DNA of 64,000 nt from DRPG01 sp964655065 (GTDB taxonomy: Bacteria > Myxococcota_A > UBA796 > GCA-2862545). The position numbers and the translations under genes are program-made. Below are positions 34,703 through 43,314 of this stretch, one piece after another. The DNA lies in NCBI GenBank assembly GCA_964655065.1, contig CAZZLC010000006.1, positions 136,881-200,880 of the forward strand, in the 5' to 3' direction. The notes beneath the pieces were generated by a model. The model was given only the letters and a program-made list of their open reading frames with translations, had not been told where the DNA came from and did no database searches. Positions within the stretch are counted from its first letter, which is position 1. Each line of letters starts with the position of its first letter.

Positions 34703-36163
34703 ATGGGCACCCTCCCCGTTCCGACCGCCGAGCCGGCGAGCCTCTTCGACCCGCGTCTCCGCGGCGCGACCTTCGCGATCCTCTCGATGGTCGGCCTGTC
34801 CGCCTACGAGACGCTCGCCGTGGCCGCCGCGCTCCCCCAGCTCGCGGCCAGCCTCGGGGATGTCGAGCTCCTGCCCTGGGTCGTCACCGCCTACCTGCTC
34901 GTGTCGGGCGTGGCGACGGTCGCCGCGGGCTCGCTCGTCGATCGCTTCGGCGTGGCCTCGATCTTCCGGACATCGGTGGTGCTGTTCGTGGTCGGGAGTC
35001 TGCTCGCGGGCAGCGCGCCGAGCATGCCGCTCCTCGTCGCTGGGCGCGTCGTGCAGGGGATCGGAGCGGGGGCGGTCAACGCGGTCGGGCTGAGCGCGGT
35101 GGGGCTCACGTACCCCCCGCGCCTGGTCAGCCGCGCCTTCGCCGCCAACTCCACCGTGTGGGGCGTGATGAGCGTGGCCGGTCCGGTGCTGACCGCGGCG
35201 CTCCTCGCGTTCGCCTCCTGGCGATGGATCTTCTGGCTGAACCTGCCCTTGGGGGCGCTGGCGCTGCTCGCGGGCTGGCGCTCGCTGCCGGGTCGTCCGG
35301 ATCCGGCCTCGCCCGGAGGTCCCTCCGTGCGCGCGCTCGACCTCGGGCTGATCCTGGGGTTCACGGGCGCGGTGCTCTACGGCGTCGACGCCCTCGACGC
35401 CACCTCCGGGCTCGCGTTCGCGGTGGCGCTCGGGCTGGGCGGCTGGCTCGTCCGCCGTGGCCGCCGGGACCCGGGCGCCCTGCTCGCATCGCGACACGCC
35501 GTGGATTCCCCGCTCGGACCGCTCGCGTGGGCGATGGCGCTCCTGATGGTCGGCGGCATCGGGGTCCAGACGTTCCTCCCCGTCTACGTGAGCGGCGGAC
35601 GGGGCGGCGGCGAGGCCCTCACCGCCTGGTCGTTGCTCTTCTTCGTGCTCGGCTGGACGACCGGGGCCAACCTCGCGAGCCGGCTGTCGGATCACCTCCG
35701 CTACTGGACCGTGCTGCGGGTGGGCGCCGGCGTGGTGCCCCTCGCCCTCGGGGGGACCGCCCTGGTCGCCGCCACGGGGGGCTCGCTCTGGCTGATCTTC
35801 CCCTGCATGGTGCTCGCCGGCGTCGGCACCGGGGCCGCCACCAACGCCGCGCTCACCTCGATCCGCCGGCTGGTCGCCGACGGAGAGGTCGGCCGTGCCG
35901 TGTCCGCCCACCAGTTCGTGCGCAACCTGGGGTTCGCGGTGGGCAACGCGCTCGTCGGCGCGGTCCTGCTCCTCGTCGTGGGGCGGATCACCGGTGACGT
36001 CGAGCAGATCCGGTCGGTGCTCGGGGGAGCGGCGGACCTCGACGTGTCGGGCGGAGCGGCGGCGGCAATCTGCACCGGCTTCGCGACGGCCACGGCGATC
36101 GGCGCCGCGTTCGCGGCGGTTGCCCAGATCCCTCTCGGGTACGCGGAGCGTAAGGCGGCCTGA
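34703..36163 (+). CDS. MFS transporter (DHA2-like)
   Basis: 486 residues with about fourteen hydrophobic helices. N-terminal half: PWVVTAYLLVSGVATVAAGSLVDRFG (motif A region, with Asp-Arg-x-G), GRVVQGIGAGAVNAVGLSAV (motif B/C) and SWRWIFWLNLPLGALALL, a hallmark of drug:H+ antiporter family 2. The C-terminal half has a second set of helices. Predicted proton-driven exporter of small molecules in the inner membrane; substrate unknown. ATG at 34703 has a modest AGGGT upstream. Normal codon use. Confidence 0.88.
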   Translation: MGTLPVPTAEPASLFDPRLRGATFAILSMVGLSAYETLAVAAALPQLAASLGDVELLPWVVTAYLLVSGVATVAAGSLVDRFGVASIFRTSVVLFVVGSLLAGSAPSMPLLVAGRVVQGIGAGAVNAVGLSAVGLTYPPRLVSRAFAANSTVWGVMSVAGPVLTAALLAFASWRWIFWLNLPLGALALLAGWRSLPGRPDPASPGGPSVRALDLGLILGFTGAVLYGVDALDATSGLAFAVALGLGGWLVRRGRRDPGALLASRHAVDSPLGPLAWAMALLMVGGIGVQTFLPVYVSGGRGGGEALTAWSLLFFVLGWTTGANLASRLSDHLRYWTVLRVGAGVVPLALGGTALVAATGGSLWLIFPCMVLAGVGTGAATNAALTSIRRLVADGEVGRAVSAHQFVRNLGFAVGNALVGAVLLLVVGRITGDVEQIRSVLGGAADLDVSGGAAAAICTGFATATAIGAAFAAVAQIPLGYAERKAA

Positions 36164-36339
36164 ATCGGCCCGACGCCTCGCCCCCCGGCGCGGCCAACGG
36201 ACCGCGGGTTCCCACCGACAACCCGATCGCGCCGGCGACGTCGTCGCGCGGCGCCCCGGCGGAGCTGACGTGCGCATGGGCTTGTTCGACGACCTCGCGT
36301 TGGCCGAGGCCGGCGGTCCACCACGCCCCGGCGGCGGAC

Positions 36340-36837
36340 TCAGGCCACCGACACGAGCAGCACGCCCCGCTTGCGGCCGCTCTGCACGTAGCGGAAGGCC
36401 TCGGGCACCTGGTCCAGGGGCACCTCGCGGTCGATCACGGGCTGCAGGGCGCCATCGGCCATCATGGCCTCCAGAACCTCGTAGTGCTCGGGGTCCTGGT
36501 TGAGGCCGGCGAAGGGGAGCCGGCAGCGCTGCGCTCCGAAGCGCGTGAGCACACTCCAGAGCAGGGCCTGGGCGCTCATCACCGCGGTGAGCAGCTGGCC
36601 CTCGGGGCGCAGCAGGCGGCGCAGGGTGGGGAACCCGTGATCGCCCACGCAGTCGACGATGAGGTCGTAGCGGTTCGGCAGCTCGGTGAGGTCCTGCTGG
36701 GTGTAGTCGACGATGTCCTCGGCCCCCAGGCGACGGACCAGCTCGGCGTTGCGGCCGCTGCACACCCCGGTGACCCGGGCGCCCACGCCGAAGCCAGGAA
36801 TGGGCTGGCGGGGGCGCCGCAGGCCGGCGAAGAGCCG
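36340..36837 (-). CDS. NAD(P)H quinone-oxidoreductase-like MDR protein, partial and internally deleted
   Basis: The 3' end (stop at 36340) is intact; the 5' end is cut by the assembly gap. The first visible residues (RLFAGLRRPRQPIPGF) match the segment before the 'D-(I/V)-AGRVEAVG' region of quinone oxidoreductases. The next residues (GVGARVTGVCSGRNAELV) match the end of the Rossmann GASGxVG region, so about 100 residues are skipped at roughly 36790. The rest (GAEDIVDYTQQDL, RYDLIVDCVGD, LQPVIDREVPLDQVPEAF) is normal. Without the middle it should be inactive. May be an assembly collapse next to the gap. Confidence 0.7.
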   Translation of the reverse strand, partial: RLFAGLRRPRQPIPGFGVGARVTGVCSGRNAELVRRLGAEDIVDYTQQDLTELPNRYDLIVDCVGDHGFPTLRRLLRPEGQLLTAVMSAQALLWSVLTRFGAQRCRLPFAGLNQDPEHYEVLEAMMADGALQPVIDREVPLDQVPEAFRYVQSGRKRGVLLVSVA

Positions 36838-36937
36838 NNNNNNNNNNNNNNNNNNNNNNNNNNNNNNNNNNNNNNNNNNNNNNNNNNNNNNNNNNNNNNN
36901 NNNNNNNNNNNNNNNNNNNNNNNNNNNNNNNNNNNNN
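36838..36937. other. Assembly gap (100 N)
   Basis: Exactly 100 N, a placeholder scaffold gap of unknown true size. It interrupts the oxidoreductase gene; the contig on the right starts 68 bases downstream of the pentapeptide-protein stop codon. Gene order across it is therefore unproven. Confidence 0.99.
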
Positions 36938-37004
36938 AAGGCCGACCTCGGCGAGCGGCTCGGGCGCCTCACCGACACCCGGGTGGACCAGACCTCGACG
37001 TCGC

Positions 37005-39425
37005 TCACGCCAGGATCATCCTCGTGTAGGCGCCGACGAAGAACGTGAGCACGATGAAGCCCACCAGCGTCTCGATGGTGTTGAGGTAGCGGAACGTGTG
37101 GTCGTCGTCGCCGAAGTCCCAGCCCGTGTTGATGGCGATCAGCGACTGCAGCGACACGAAGCACAGCCCCACGAACGACACCTCGCGAATCGGGATGTTC
37201 TGCCCGTCGTAGACCAGGATCGTGTTGGGGCAGAGCAGCCGGTAGAGCAACGCGAACAGCACGGTGACCACCGCCGATGCGAGCCCGAGGTTCGCGAGCT
37301 GGACGCCCCACCCGAACGCCGCCTCGAACAACACGAGCTCGACGACGGCGAACGCTCGCTGCTGCAGGTTGCCGAAGCGGTAGCGGGCGAGGGCCTCGTA
37401 GTGCCGGGTGTACCAGTAGGCATCGTCCTCGGCCGAGGTCATCGCACGCTCGCCAAACGACTGCTTGAGGGTGACGAACTCGTCGACGACGAAGTCGTGG
37501 CAGGCTTGGCGGAACTGGTCCTCGGGAATGCCGTCGTAGCGCATGCGCGCGATGCGGGGGTCGCTGCTGTCCGCGATGTCGCCCTGAGCACACGCCTCGT
37601 AGAAGAGGCGGTGGGGGTGTGGACTGCCCGCGGCGCTCTCGATCTGGCCCGGGTCGATCTCGAAGCTCGCGATCTCGGCGCCGTAGAACGACAGGTCGGC
37701 GGAGTCGGCGAACGTGGCGTCGGTGAGCGCGACCCGCCCCGCGATGTTGGCGTCGTCGAGGACGAGCGACTTCTCGAAGAACGCGTTGTTGAAGGCGACC
37801 TCGCGACCGAAGATCGTCGTGAAGTCGGCCTTGCCTGTCCACTTCGTGTTCTCGAAGTGGGTCTCGCCCAGGAACTGCGCGTTGAAGAAGCTCGCGACCG
37901 TGTCTTCGCCGGGCGTCCCGAACCTCACCGCCTCGAAGACGGTGTAGCCGCCGAACCGCGTGTTCGCGAAGTGGATGTTCCGGTCGATGCGGGCCGAGAG
38001 GTCGTCGAGCGAGGTCACGCCATAGCTCGACTGGGTGGTGATCGGCTCCTCTGCGTCCTCGTCGCCCTGATAGTCGCGATAGATCTGCAGAAGCTCGTCG
38101 AGACTCTCGCGCACGGCGTGGCGGGTGACCTCGTCGAGCGAGAACCGGGACCGACCGTCGATCGTGGCGTCCATGAACCAGGCGTCGGCGGCGAAGTGGG
38201 TGCCGAGCGCGTCGAGCGCGCCCGCGTGAAGCTCCTTGACGTTGACGTCGTCCTCGAAGACCGCGCGGGAGAGGTTGAGGGTGTCGACGACGCGGGTGGT
38301 TCCGAAGGACGCCTTGCCGCGAAATCGGCTGCTCTCGAAGGTCACGCCCTGCGAGAACTCGCAGTCGTCGAAGTCGACGGAGCCCTCGAACTCGCTCTCG
38401 TTGAAGTAGGCCTGGCGCTCCGAGTAGACCGAGCTGAAGATGGTGTTCGCCCGGTAGCGCGCTCCGCCGAAGTAGACCTTCTGGGTCATGCGCATGAGGC
38501 GGAAGTTCGCGCCCTTGCCGAACGAAGCGAACCGGAAGTCGGTGACCCCGTCGAACTCGGCGCCCTTGAAGTCGGCGGTGCCCTCGAAGACCACCAGCGG
38601 GAAGTATGCCCGCTTGGGCCCCGATTCGACCGCTGCGAACACCGCGTCGCCCATGAAGACGGTCTCGCGGAAGGTCACGTCCTCGAACGTGGCGGGCGAC
38701 AGCGACTTGGACTGGTGACGCTCGCCGGTGAACACCTTGCCGAAGATGGCGTCGCCGAGCACGAAGGAGCGGATGAGCACGAGCTTGCCGAACGCCACCC
38801 CCGAACCTCTGACCTCACCGATCACGCACCGGTTGAGCAGGATGTCGTCCGGCAGGTCCCGGACCTTGGTGAAGTCCAGCTCCTTGACGTAGCAGTACTG
38901 GGTGACCTCGCCCCGACGCGCCCGCGCGACCACCTCGTCGGTGGTCATCGCCTCGAGATAGCGGGGCGCTCCCTTGGTGGTGGTGTAGATGCGGGCATCC
39001 TTGGCACCGTTCGCCGCCGCCTCGCCGCGTTCGCGGATGACATCGAGGATCTCGGCCGTGAGCTGCTCACGCTGCGGGTGCTGAGACACGATCCGCAGCA
39101 CGAGCACGACGCGCAGCGGATCGATGTCGATGGCCTCGCGATAGAGCCGCTCCGCCTTCCCGAGCTCGTCCATCGACTCCGCGATCAGGGCTTCGCGGAG
39201 CTGATCCCGCAGCGGAACGTAGGTGGCGAACTCGAGTCGATCGAGCCGGGCCGTGAAGGCAGCCCTCGCGCGGTCGAAGTCGTTGCTGGCGAGGGCCTTC
39301 CGGCCGATGGCGTTCAGCCGGCGCGGATCCTCGATCTTCGCGAAGTCGACCGAGGGAACCGGTTCGGCGGCCGGTGCGACCGCGGCGAGCCATCCGAAGA
39401 GCGAGAGGAGCAGGAGGCCCCACAT
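37005..39425 (-). CDS. Pentapeptide-repeat protein with signal peptide and channel-like C-terminal membrane domain
   Basis: 806 residues. The first 20 or so are a signal peptide (MWGLLLLSLFGWLAAVAPAA). 28-140: helical, TPR-like. 170-620: pentapeptide-type repeats centred on Phe (ADFKGAEFDGVTDFRFASFG; ASFFNAQFLGETHFENTKW), forming a right-handed quadrilateral helix. The C-terminal 120 hold two helices around a pore-like segment, SFVGLCFVSLQSLIAINTGW then a second helix ending in FFVGAYTRMI, the layout of Ion_trans_2. The canonical T-x-G-(Y/F)-G filter is not seen. ATG at 39425 overlaps the metzincin stop (TGATG). Likely inner membrane with periplasmic repeats. Confidence 0.82.
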   Translation of the reverse strand: MWGLLLLSLFGWLAAVAPAAEPVPSVDFAKIEDPRRLNAIGRKALASNDFDRARAAFTARLDRLEFATYVPLRDQLREALIAESMDELGKAERLYREAIDIDPLRVVLVLRIVSQHPQREQLTAEILDVIRERGEAAANGAKDARIYTTTKGAPRYLEAMTTDEVVARARRGEVTQYCYVKELDFTKVRDLPDDILLNRCVIGEVRGSGVAFGKLVLIRSFVLGDAIFGKVFTGERHQSKSLSPATFEDVTFRETVFMGDAVFAAVESGPKRAYFPLVVFEGTADFKGAEFDGVTDFRFASFGKGANFRLMRMTQKVYFGGARYRANTIFSSVYSERQAYFNESEFEGSVDFDDCEFSQGVTFESSRFRGKASFGTTRVVDTLNLSRAVFEDDVNVKELHAGALDALGTHFAADAWFMDATIDGRSRFSLDEVTRHAVRESLDELLQIYRDYQGDEDAEEPITTQSSYGVTSLDDLSARIDRNIHFANTRFGGYTVFEAVRFGTPGEDTVASFFNAQFLGETHFENTKWTGKADFTTIFGREVAFNNAFFEKSLVLDDANIAGRVALTDATFADSADLSFYGAEIASFEIDPGQIESAAGSPHPHRLFYEACAQGDIADSSDPRIARMRYDGIPEDQFRQACHDFVVDEFVTLKQSFGERAMTSAEDDAYWYTRHYEALARYRFGNLQQRAFAVVELVLFEAAFGWGVQLANLGLASAVVTVLFALLYRLLCPNTILVYDGQNIPIREVSFVGLCFVSLQSLIAINTGWDFGDDDHTFRYLNTIETLVGFIVLTFFVGAYTRMILA

Positions 39426-40540
39426 CACTGCACGATGGGGTTGCGGCGGAGCACCCAGGACTGATCGGCGGACAGCGAGGCGACCCCCTGGGTCAGCGTC
39501 CAGAACATCACGTTCTCCCCATCGCGGCCGGCGCACTCGCCGACCGACAGTCGCCCGTTGTTGTCGGTGTCGGCCGACGCGGGACACTCGGGTGTGTCGT
39601 CGAGCGAGTCGTGCCGGTCGCCGCCTCGCTCGGAGGTGTGGTAGAGCCCCAGGAAGTGGCCGCCCTCGTGCGCCATGATCTTGCCGATGTCGGCGGGCGC
39701 CGAGTCGAGATCGGCCGCCGTCACGATCACGCCGGACTTGGACGTGCGGGACAAGCCGGCGGCGCCGGGAGGCCCGGCCGACAGCCCGAGGATGACCCCC
39801 CCGCCACCATCGCGGAGCTCCTCGACGAGGAAGAACGTCAGGGTGTCGTCGTCTGCCGGACTCGCGGTGCGGAGGAGGTCGTTGAACTCGCGATAGTCGT
39901 CGGCCGCGGTGTCGATGTCGACCACCGAGAACCGAGCCACGTCGCCCTCGAAGTCCACGAACCTGATGTCGGGCGTGAGGTTGGCGGTCGACCACTCCTG
40001 AACGAGCTGATCGACCGCGACCGCCAGGTTGGGGTCGTCGGCAGCCGTGGTCGCGTCCAGACCGATCCCCACGAGCACCACCTCGACGTCGACGGTGGCC
40101 ATGTCGGACACCGAGCCCGTGCGATGGATGGCCCCGCACTCGACGGTCCGGGGACCGCTGCCGCCCGCCCCGACGAACCACTCGACCGTCCAGTCGCCGG
40201 CGGTCAGCGGGAGCCGGGGCGTCATCGGCCAGACGGTGGGCGAGAGATCGTCGACGAAGTCACTGCGGAACGAGGACGGGCCTGCATCGTCGCCCGAGTA
40301 GACCACGGCTCCCGAAGGGTCGGTCAGCGTCCACACCGCGCCGAGACGGTCATCGCCGAACCCGCCGCAGTACGCCATGGTGCCCACGGGCGAGCTCGGC
40401 ACGGTCACCGTGACCTCGACGTAGCCGCCGGTGTCGGAGACCTCGAACTGGCCGAGGTCTTCGGGCCCACCGCCCAAGCCCTCGAGGAGCTCGCACGCGG
40501 GGAGGATCAGGAGGAGCCCCCCTGGCAGCAGCCGCATCAT
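39425..40540 (-). CDS. Metzincin-type zinc metalloprotease lipoprotein
   Basis: 371 residues. LLILPAC is a lipobox. 30-150: beta-rich domain with a Cys pair (CGGF...ECGAIH). 150-371: protease domain with HEGGHFLGLYH at 291-301 (HExxHxxGxxH zinc site) and NVMFW about 42 residues later, the expected Met-turn of metzincins. A short Asp-rich EF-hand-like loop (ADTDNNGRLSVGE) lies between. It probably acts on the outer membrane or cell surface. ATG at 40540 overlaps the upstream HEAT-repeat gene's stop (ATGA), and its own stop overlaps the pentapeptide gene start. Confidence 0.85.
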   Translation of the reverse strand: MMRLLPGGLLLILPACELLEGLGGGPEDLGQFEVSDTGGYVEVTVTVPSSPVGTMAYCGGFGDDRLGAVWTLTDPSGAVVYSGDDAGPSSFRSDFVDDLSPTVWPMTPRLPLTAGDWTVEWFVGAGGSGPRTVECGAIHRTGSVSDMATVDVEVVLVGIGLDATTAADDPNLAVAVDQLVQEWSTANLTPDIRFVDFEGDVARFSVVDIDTAADDYREFNDLLRTASPADDDTLTFFLVEELRDGGGGVILGLSAGPPGAAGLSRTSKSGVIVTAADLDSAPADIGKIMAHEGGHFLGLYHTSERGGDRHDSLDDTPECPASADTDNNGRLSVGECAGRDGENVMFWTLTQGVASLSADQSWVLRRNPIVQ

Positions 40541-41040
40541 GGAGCCACGCCGGCGTCGTCGAGCGCCTTCAGGACACGAGCCTCCGACTCGACGGATCGC
40601 CGAGCCGAGAGCGCGGCCCTCGCCTTCGGGGTGCCGATGCGCGCCAGCGACTGCACGGTGGCGAGCCGCAGCTCGACGTCACTCGCGGCGAGCGACCTCT
40701 CGAGAGCGTCGACCGCGTCGTCGCCGAGAACCGCCATGGAGAGCGCAGCGTGGCGTCGAATCAGCGACACCTCGCTGTCGAGGTGGCGGCGGAACGCACG
40801 AGCCACCTCCTGGTTGCGCTCGACGTGCTGCAGCCCAGTCAGGGCGCGGGCGCGTCGGGTCGGCGGGACCGATGCGTCGTCGGCGATCGCGATGAGCTCG
40901 GCCCGGACCTCGGGCCCGAGGGCCTGGATCGCCTCGGCGGTAACCGGGGCCTCGTAAGCGGCGAGCAACGTCATGACACTGTCGCGGAGGGGTCCTGCGG
41001 TGGCGTGCACAGCCAACAGGAGCCAGAGAGCCCCGGTCAT
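40537..41040 (-). CDS. Secreted HEAT-repeat protein
   Basis: 167 residues; ATG at 41040 with a perfect GGGAGGAACG upstream. MTGALWLLLAVHATAG is a signal peptide. The rest is a run of paired helices with HEAT/PBS-lyase-type spacing (LIRRHAALSMAVLGDDAVDA, LRLATVQSLARIGTPKARAA). HEAT repeats bind proteins; periplasmic location is inferred. First gene of a fully overlapping three-gene operon with the metzincin and pentapeptide genes, so it may scaffold or regulate that protease. Confidence 0.75.
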   Translation of the reverse strand: MTGALWLLLAVHATAGPLRDSVMTLLAAYEAPVTAEAIQALGPEVRAELIAIADDASVPPTRRARALTGLQHVERNQEVARAFRRHLDSEVSLIRRHAALSMAVLGDDAVDALERSLAASDVELRLATVQSLARIGTPKARAALSARRSVESEARVLKALDDAGVAP

Positions 41041-41083
41041 CGTTCCTCCCGATGGGCTTGATCGCGGGGCGGAACGTATCGCG

Positions 41084-41953
41084 TCAGCCGATCGGAGCCA
41101 GCGCGGTCACCGCAGTGGGATCCACGTGGGCCAGGTCGCCGCGGACCACTGCGCCCATGACCTCGAGCCCCTCGACGAGGCGGGGGCCAGGACGGCTCGC
41201 GAGCCGGTTCGCATCCAGGGCGTACCGACGCACCCCCGGGGTGGCGATGGCCTGTGCGGACTCCCGGTTGGCGGCGAGGTCGTAGCCACAGGCGCCGAAC
41301 ACGACGATGTCGGGCGACTTGGCCAGGGCCACGTCCCAGGTGCTTCGGAAGGACGGCTCGCCCTTCTTGCCGTAGGGGTCGACTCCCCCCGCCGCCTCGA
41401 TCAGCTCGGGGACCCAGTGGCCACCGAGCCACAGGGGATCGGGCCACTCCGCGAACAGCACCCGGGGCCCGCTGGGATTCGGGCTCGACAGCGCGTCCCA
41501 TCGGTCCCGGAGCTCGGATACCAAGGCCTCGGCGGCGTCGTCGGTCCCCATCGCCCGGCCGACGGCGAGGATGTCGGCGAGCACACCGGCGAAGTCCATC
41601 GCACCGAGCGACAGCACTTCGACGTCGGTGACGCCGGCGAGAAGCCCGATCTGCGTGGGGGTCACCGCGCACACGGTGCAAACGCCCTGGGTGACGACGA
41701 GGTCGGGCTCGAGGGCCGCGATCTGCTCGGCGTCGACCACGTAGAGCGGGTCACCGCGGACCATCGCCCGAACCACTCGGGTGTCGATGGCCCGGGTGCC
41801 GAGGTCGTCGGGGAGGGTCGACGTCGTGAGGCGGGGACGGTCGGTCACCGACACCGGGTGGTCGCACTCGTGGCTGATGCCCACGATCGCGGACTCCGCG
41901 CCCAGACGGGCGACGATCTCGGTGGCCGACGGCAGGAGCGTGACGACTCGCAT
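41084..41953 (-). CDS. Cobalamin-binding / BtuF-like substrate-binding protein without signal peptide
   Basis: 289 residues. Starts MRVVTLLPSATEIVARLG, the classic opening of the BtuF/FecB fold, with GISHECDHP, ALEPDLVVTQGVCTVCAVTP and VLFAEWPDPLWLGGHWVPEL. Members with the Cys-x-x-Cys in VCTVCAV and no signal peptide form a cytoplasmic subfamily annotated as cobalamin-binding proteins. No ABC permease or ATPase lies nearby. ATG at 41953; no cobalamin riboswitch fits in the 81-base divergent gap. Confidence 0.85.
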   Translation of the reverse strand: MRVVTLLPSATEIVARLGAESAIVGISHECDHPVSVTDRPRLTTSTLPDDLGTRAIDTRVVRAMVRGDPLYVVDAEQIAALEPDLVVTQGVCTVCAVTPTQIGLLAGVTDVEVLSLGAMDFAGVLADILAVGRAMGTDDAAEALVSELRDRWDALSSPNPSGPRVLFAEWPDPLWLGGHWVPELIEAAGGVDPYGKKGEPSFRSTWDVALAKSPDIVVFGACGYDLAANRESAQAIATPGVRRYALDANRLASRPGPRLVEGLEVMGAVVRGDLAHVDPTAVTALAPIG

Positions 41954-42034
41954 GACGGGAGCTTTACCATCGCCGGTCCCCGGGGCCGCGGGGGACTTGA
42001 AGATCGCACGGCCTTCGCGGGATACGGGCCCGCC

Positions 42035-42823
42035 ATGAGCGGTCGTCTCGCTGTCGTCGCCTCTCCCCTCGGGGGTTCCTTCTTCATCGCGTCCGGCTGG
42101 CCGCGGTCCGTCGACCACGACGCCGTCGCGCGGGTGCTCGCCGATCACGGGCTGTCGTATTCCCGACTCGCAGCGCGGAACCTCGAGTTCGTCGCTGCCT
42201 CGGACCGGACGGAGGCCCAAGCCCTCGCGCTTGCCGAGGACCTGCGTGCACTGGGCCTCCACGCCTCGATCGTGCCCTCGAGCCAGGCTCGGGGCCGATC
42301 CGCGAGGTCGCTGGGGGCGGCGGTCTTGTCTGCTGTCGCGCTGGTACCGGGAGCGGGCAGCGCGCTCCTCACCCTGGCGATGCTCACCGTGATCCCGGGC
42401 GTGACGAGCCAGGTGGACACGGGGCGTACGCTGGGAGAGTGGTTCGTGACCACGGCGGTGTTGCTGGGGGTGAGCCTGGCGCTCACCGCCCTCCCGGCCG
42501 CCAACCTGTGGGCCATCGTCTCGCGGGGCGAGCAGAAGCTCGCCGGCACTCCCTTGCGCGACACCGATCCCGAGCACGCCCTGGCTGCCATTCGCGAGCT
42601 TGCTCGGAGCCTGCCGGACGAGATCGGCCGATCGCTCGTCGAACGCGCCGAAGCGATCGCCGACGAGGCTCGGCGTGAGCCCGAGGGGGCGGCGGCCGCC
42701 GAACTCGCCGGGATCCTGGGTGAGCTCCGGGCGCCGGGGGGTCCCGAGGTCGCCAACGAGGCTCGCGCCCTGCGTCGTGATCTCGCGCGAGCGCGCGACG
42801 CGGTGCGAGAGACGGGGCCCTGA
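42035..42823 (+). CDS. Hypothetical membrane protein with two TM segments
   Basis: 262 residues from ATG at 42035. Residues 1-85 are a soluble alpha/beta domain (GSFFIASGWPRSVDHDAVARV). 90-150 contain two hydrophobic helices (AVLSAVALVPGAGSALLTLA and WFVTTAVLLGVSLALTALPA). The C-terminal 110 residues are highly charged and likely coiled coil (SLVERAEAIADEARREPEG). Family not recognised. Divergent from the cobalamin-binding-type gene, convergent with the CBS gene. Confidence 0.65.
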   Translation: MSGRLAVVASPLGGSFFIASGWPRSVDHDAVARVLADHGLSYSRLAARNLEFVAASDRTEAQALALAEDLRALGLHASIVPSSQARGRSARSLGAAVLSAVALVPGAGSALLTLAMLTVIPGVTSQVDTGRTLGEWFVTTAVLLGVSLALTALPAANLWAIVSRGEQKLAGTPLRDTDPEHALAAIRELARSLPDEIGRSLVERAEAIADEARREPEGAAAAELAGILGELRAPGGPEVANEARALRRDLARARDAVRETGP

Positions 42824-42836
42824 CGAGCCGGCCTCG

Positions 42837-43253
42837 TCAGCGCGTCTGCTCGCGGAGGGCCCGCAGCAGGTCGATGGCCGAGATGATGCCCACCACCTTC
42901 TGGCCCTCGGCCTTGTCGACCACGGGCAGCGCACCGAACTTGTGCTGCACCATGATGTCGGCGGCCTCGCCGAGGTCCTGGTCGGCGGTGATGGTGGCGG
43001 GGTCGCCGGTCATCGCGTCCTCGACCTTGTAGGCGTTGTCCAGACGGTAGTACTGGGCGACGTTCTCCTCGGCCGCGATCCAGTCGGGCTGTCGCAGGTC
43101 GCGGTCGCTGATGATTCCCACCAGCTCGCCCTGCTCGCCGACCACCGGCATGTGCCGGATGTCGCGCTCGCGCATGCGGAAGAACGTCTGCCGCAAACCA
43201 TCTCGCAGGTTGGCAGTGATGACCTCGGTCGACATGCAATCTCGGATTTTCAC
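42837..43253 (-). CDS. Tandem CBS-domain protein
   Basis: 138 residues from GTG at 43253 (AGGGAG upstream). Two CBS modules: VKIRDCMSTEVIT through GELVGIISDRDLR, and VEDAMTGDPATITADQDLGE through KVVGIISAIDLLRAL. Stand-alone CBS pairs bind adenine nucleotides and act as cytosolic energy sensors on partner proteins. Sits 61 bases after the MFS-acyltransferase gene in the same direction and may share its transcript. Confidence 0.88.
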   Translation of the reverse strand: MKIRDCMSTEVITANLRDGLRQTFFRMRERDIRHMPVVGEQGELVGIISDRDLRQPDWIAAEENVAQYYRLDNAYKVEDAMTGDPATITADQDLGEAADIMVQHKFGALPVVDKAEGQKVVGIISAIDLLRALREQTR

Positions 43254-43314
43254 GACGGCTCCCTGTGACGGTCGCTTAACCAGGCACCGCGGCACGCACT
43301 CGCGTTCGGGCGGG

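Noticed and set aside
36276..36345. ATG followed by MGLFDDLALAEAGG-like start on the plus strand
   Set aside because: Looks like a gene N-terminus, but it runs antisense into the oxidoreductase end within about 20 codons; too short to support.
36938..37004. Possible gene end right of the assembly gap
   Set aside because: Only 67 bases, open in several frames; nothing distinguishes coding from non-coding.
37098..39464. Long open plus-strand frame antisense to the pentapeptide gene
   Set aside because: Codon bias, signal peptide and repeat structure support the minus strand; high GC keeps the antisense frame open. No recognisable domain on the plus strand.
41954..42034. Possible cobalamin riboswitch upstream of the cobalamin-binding-type gene
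   Set aside because: Only 81 bases, no B12-box-like sequence found; too short for the element.
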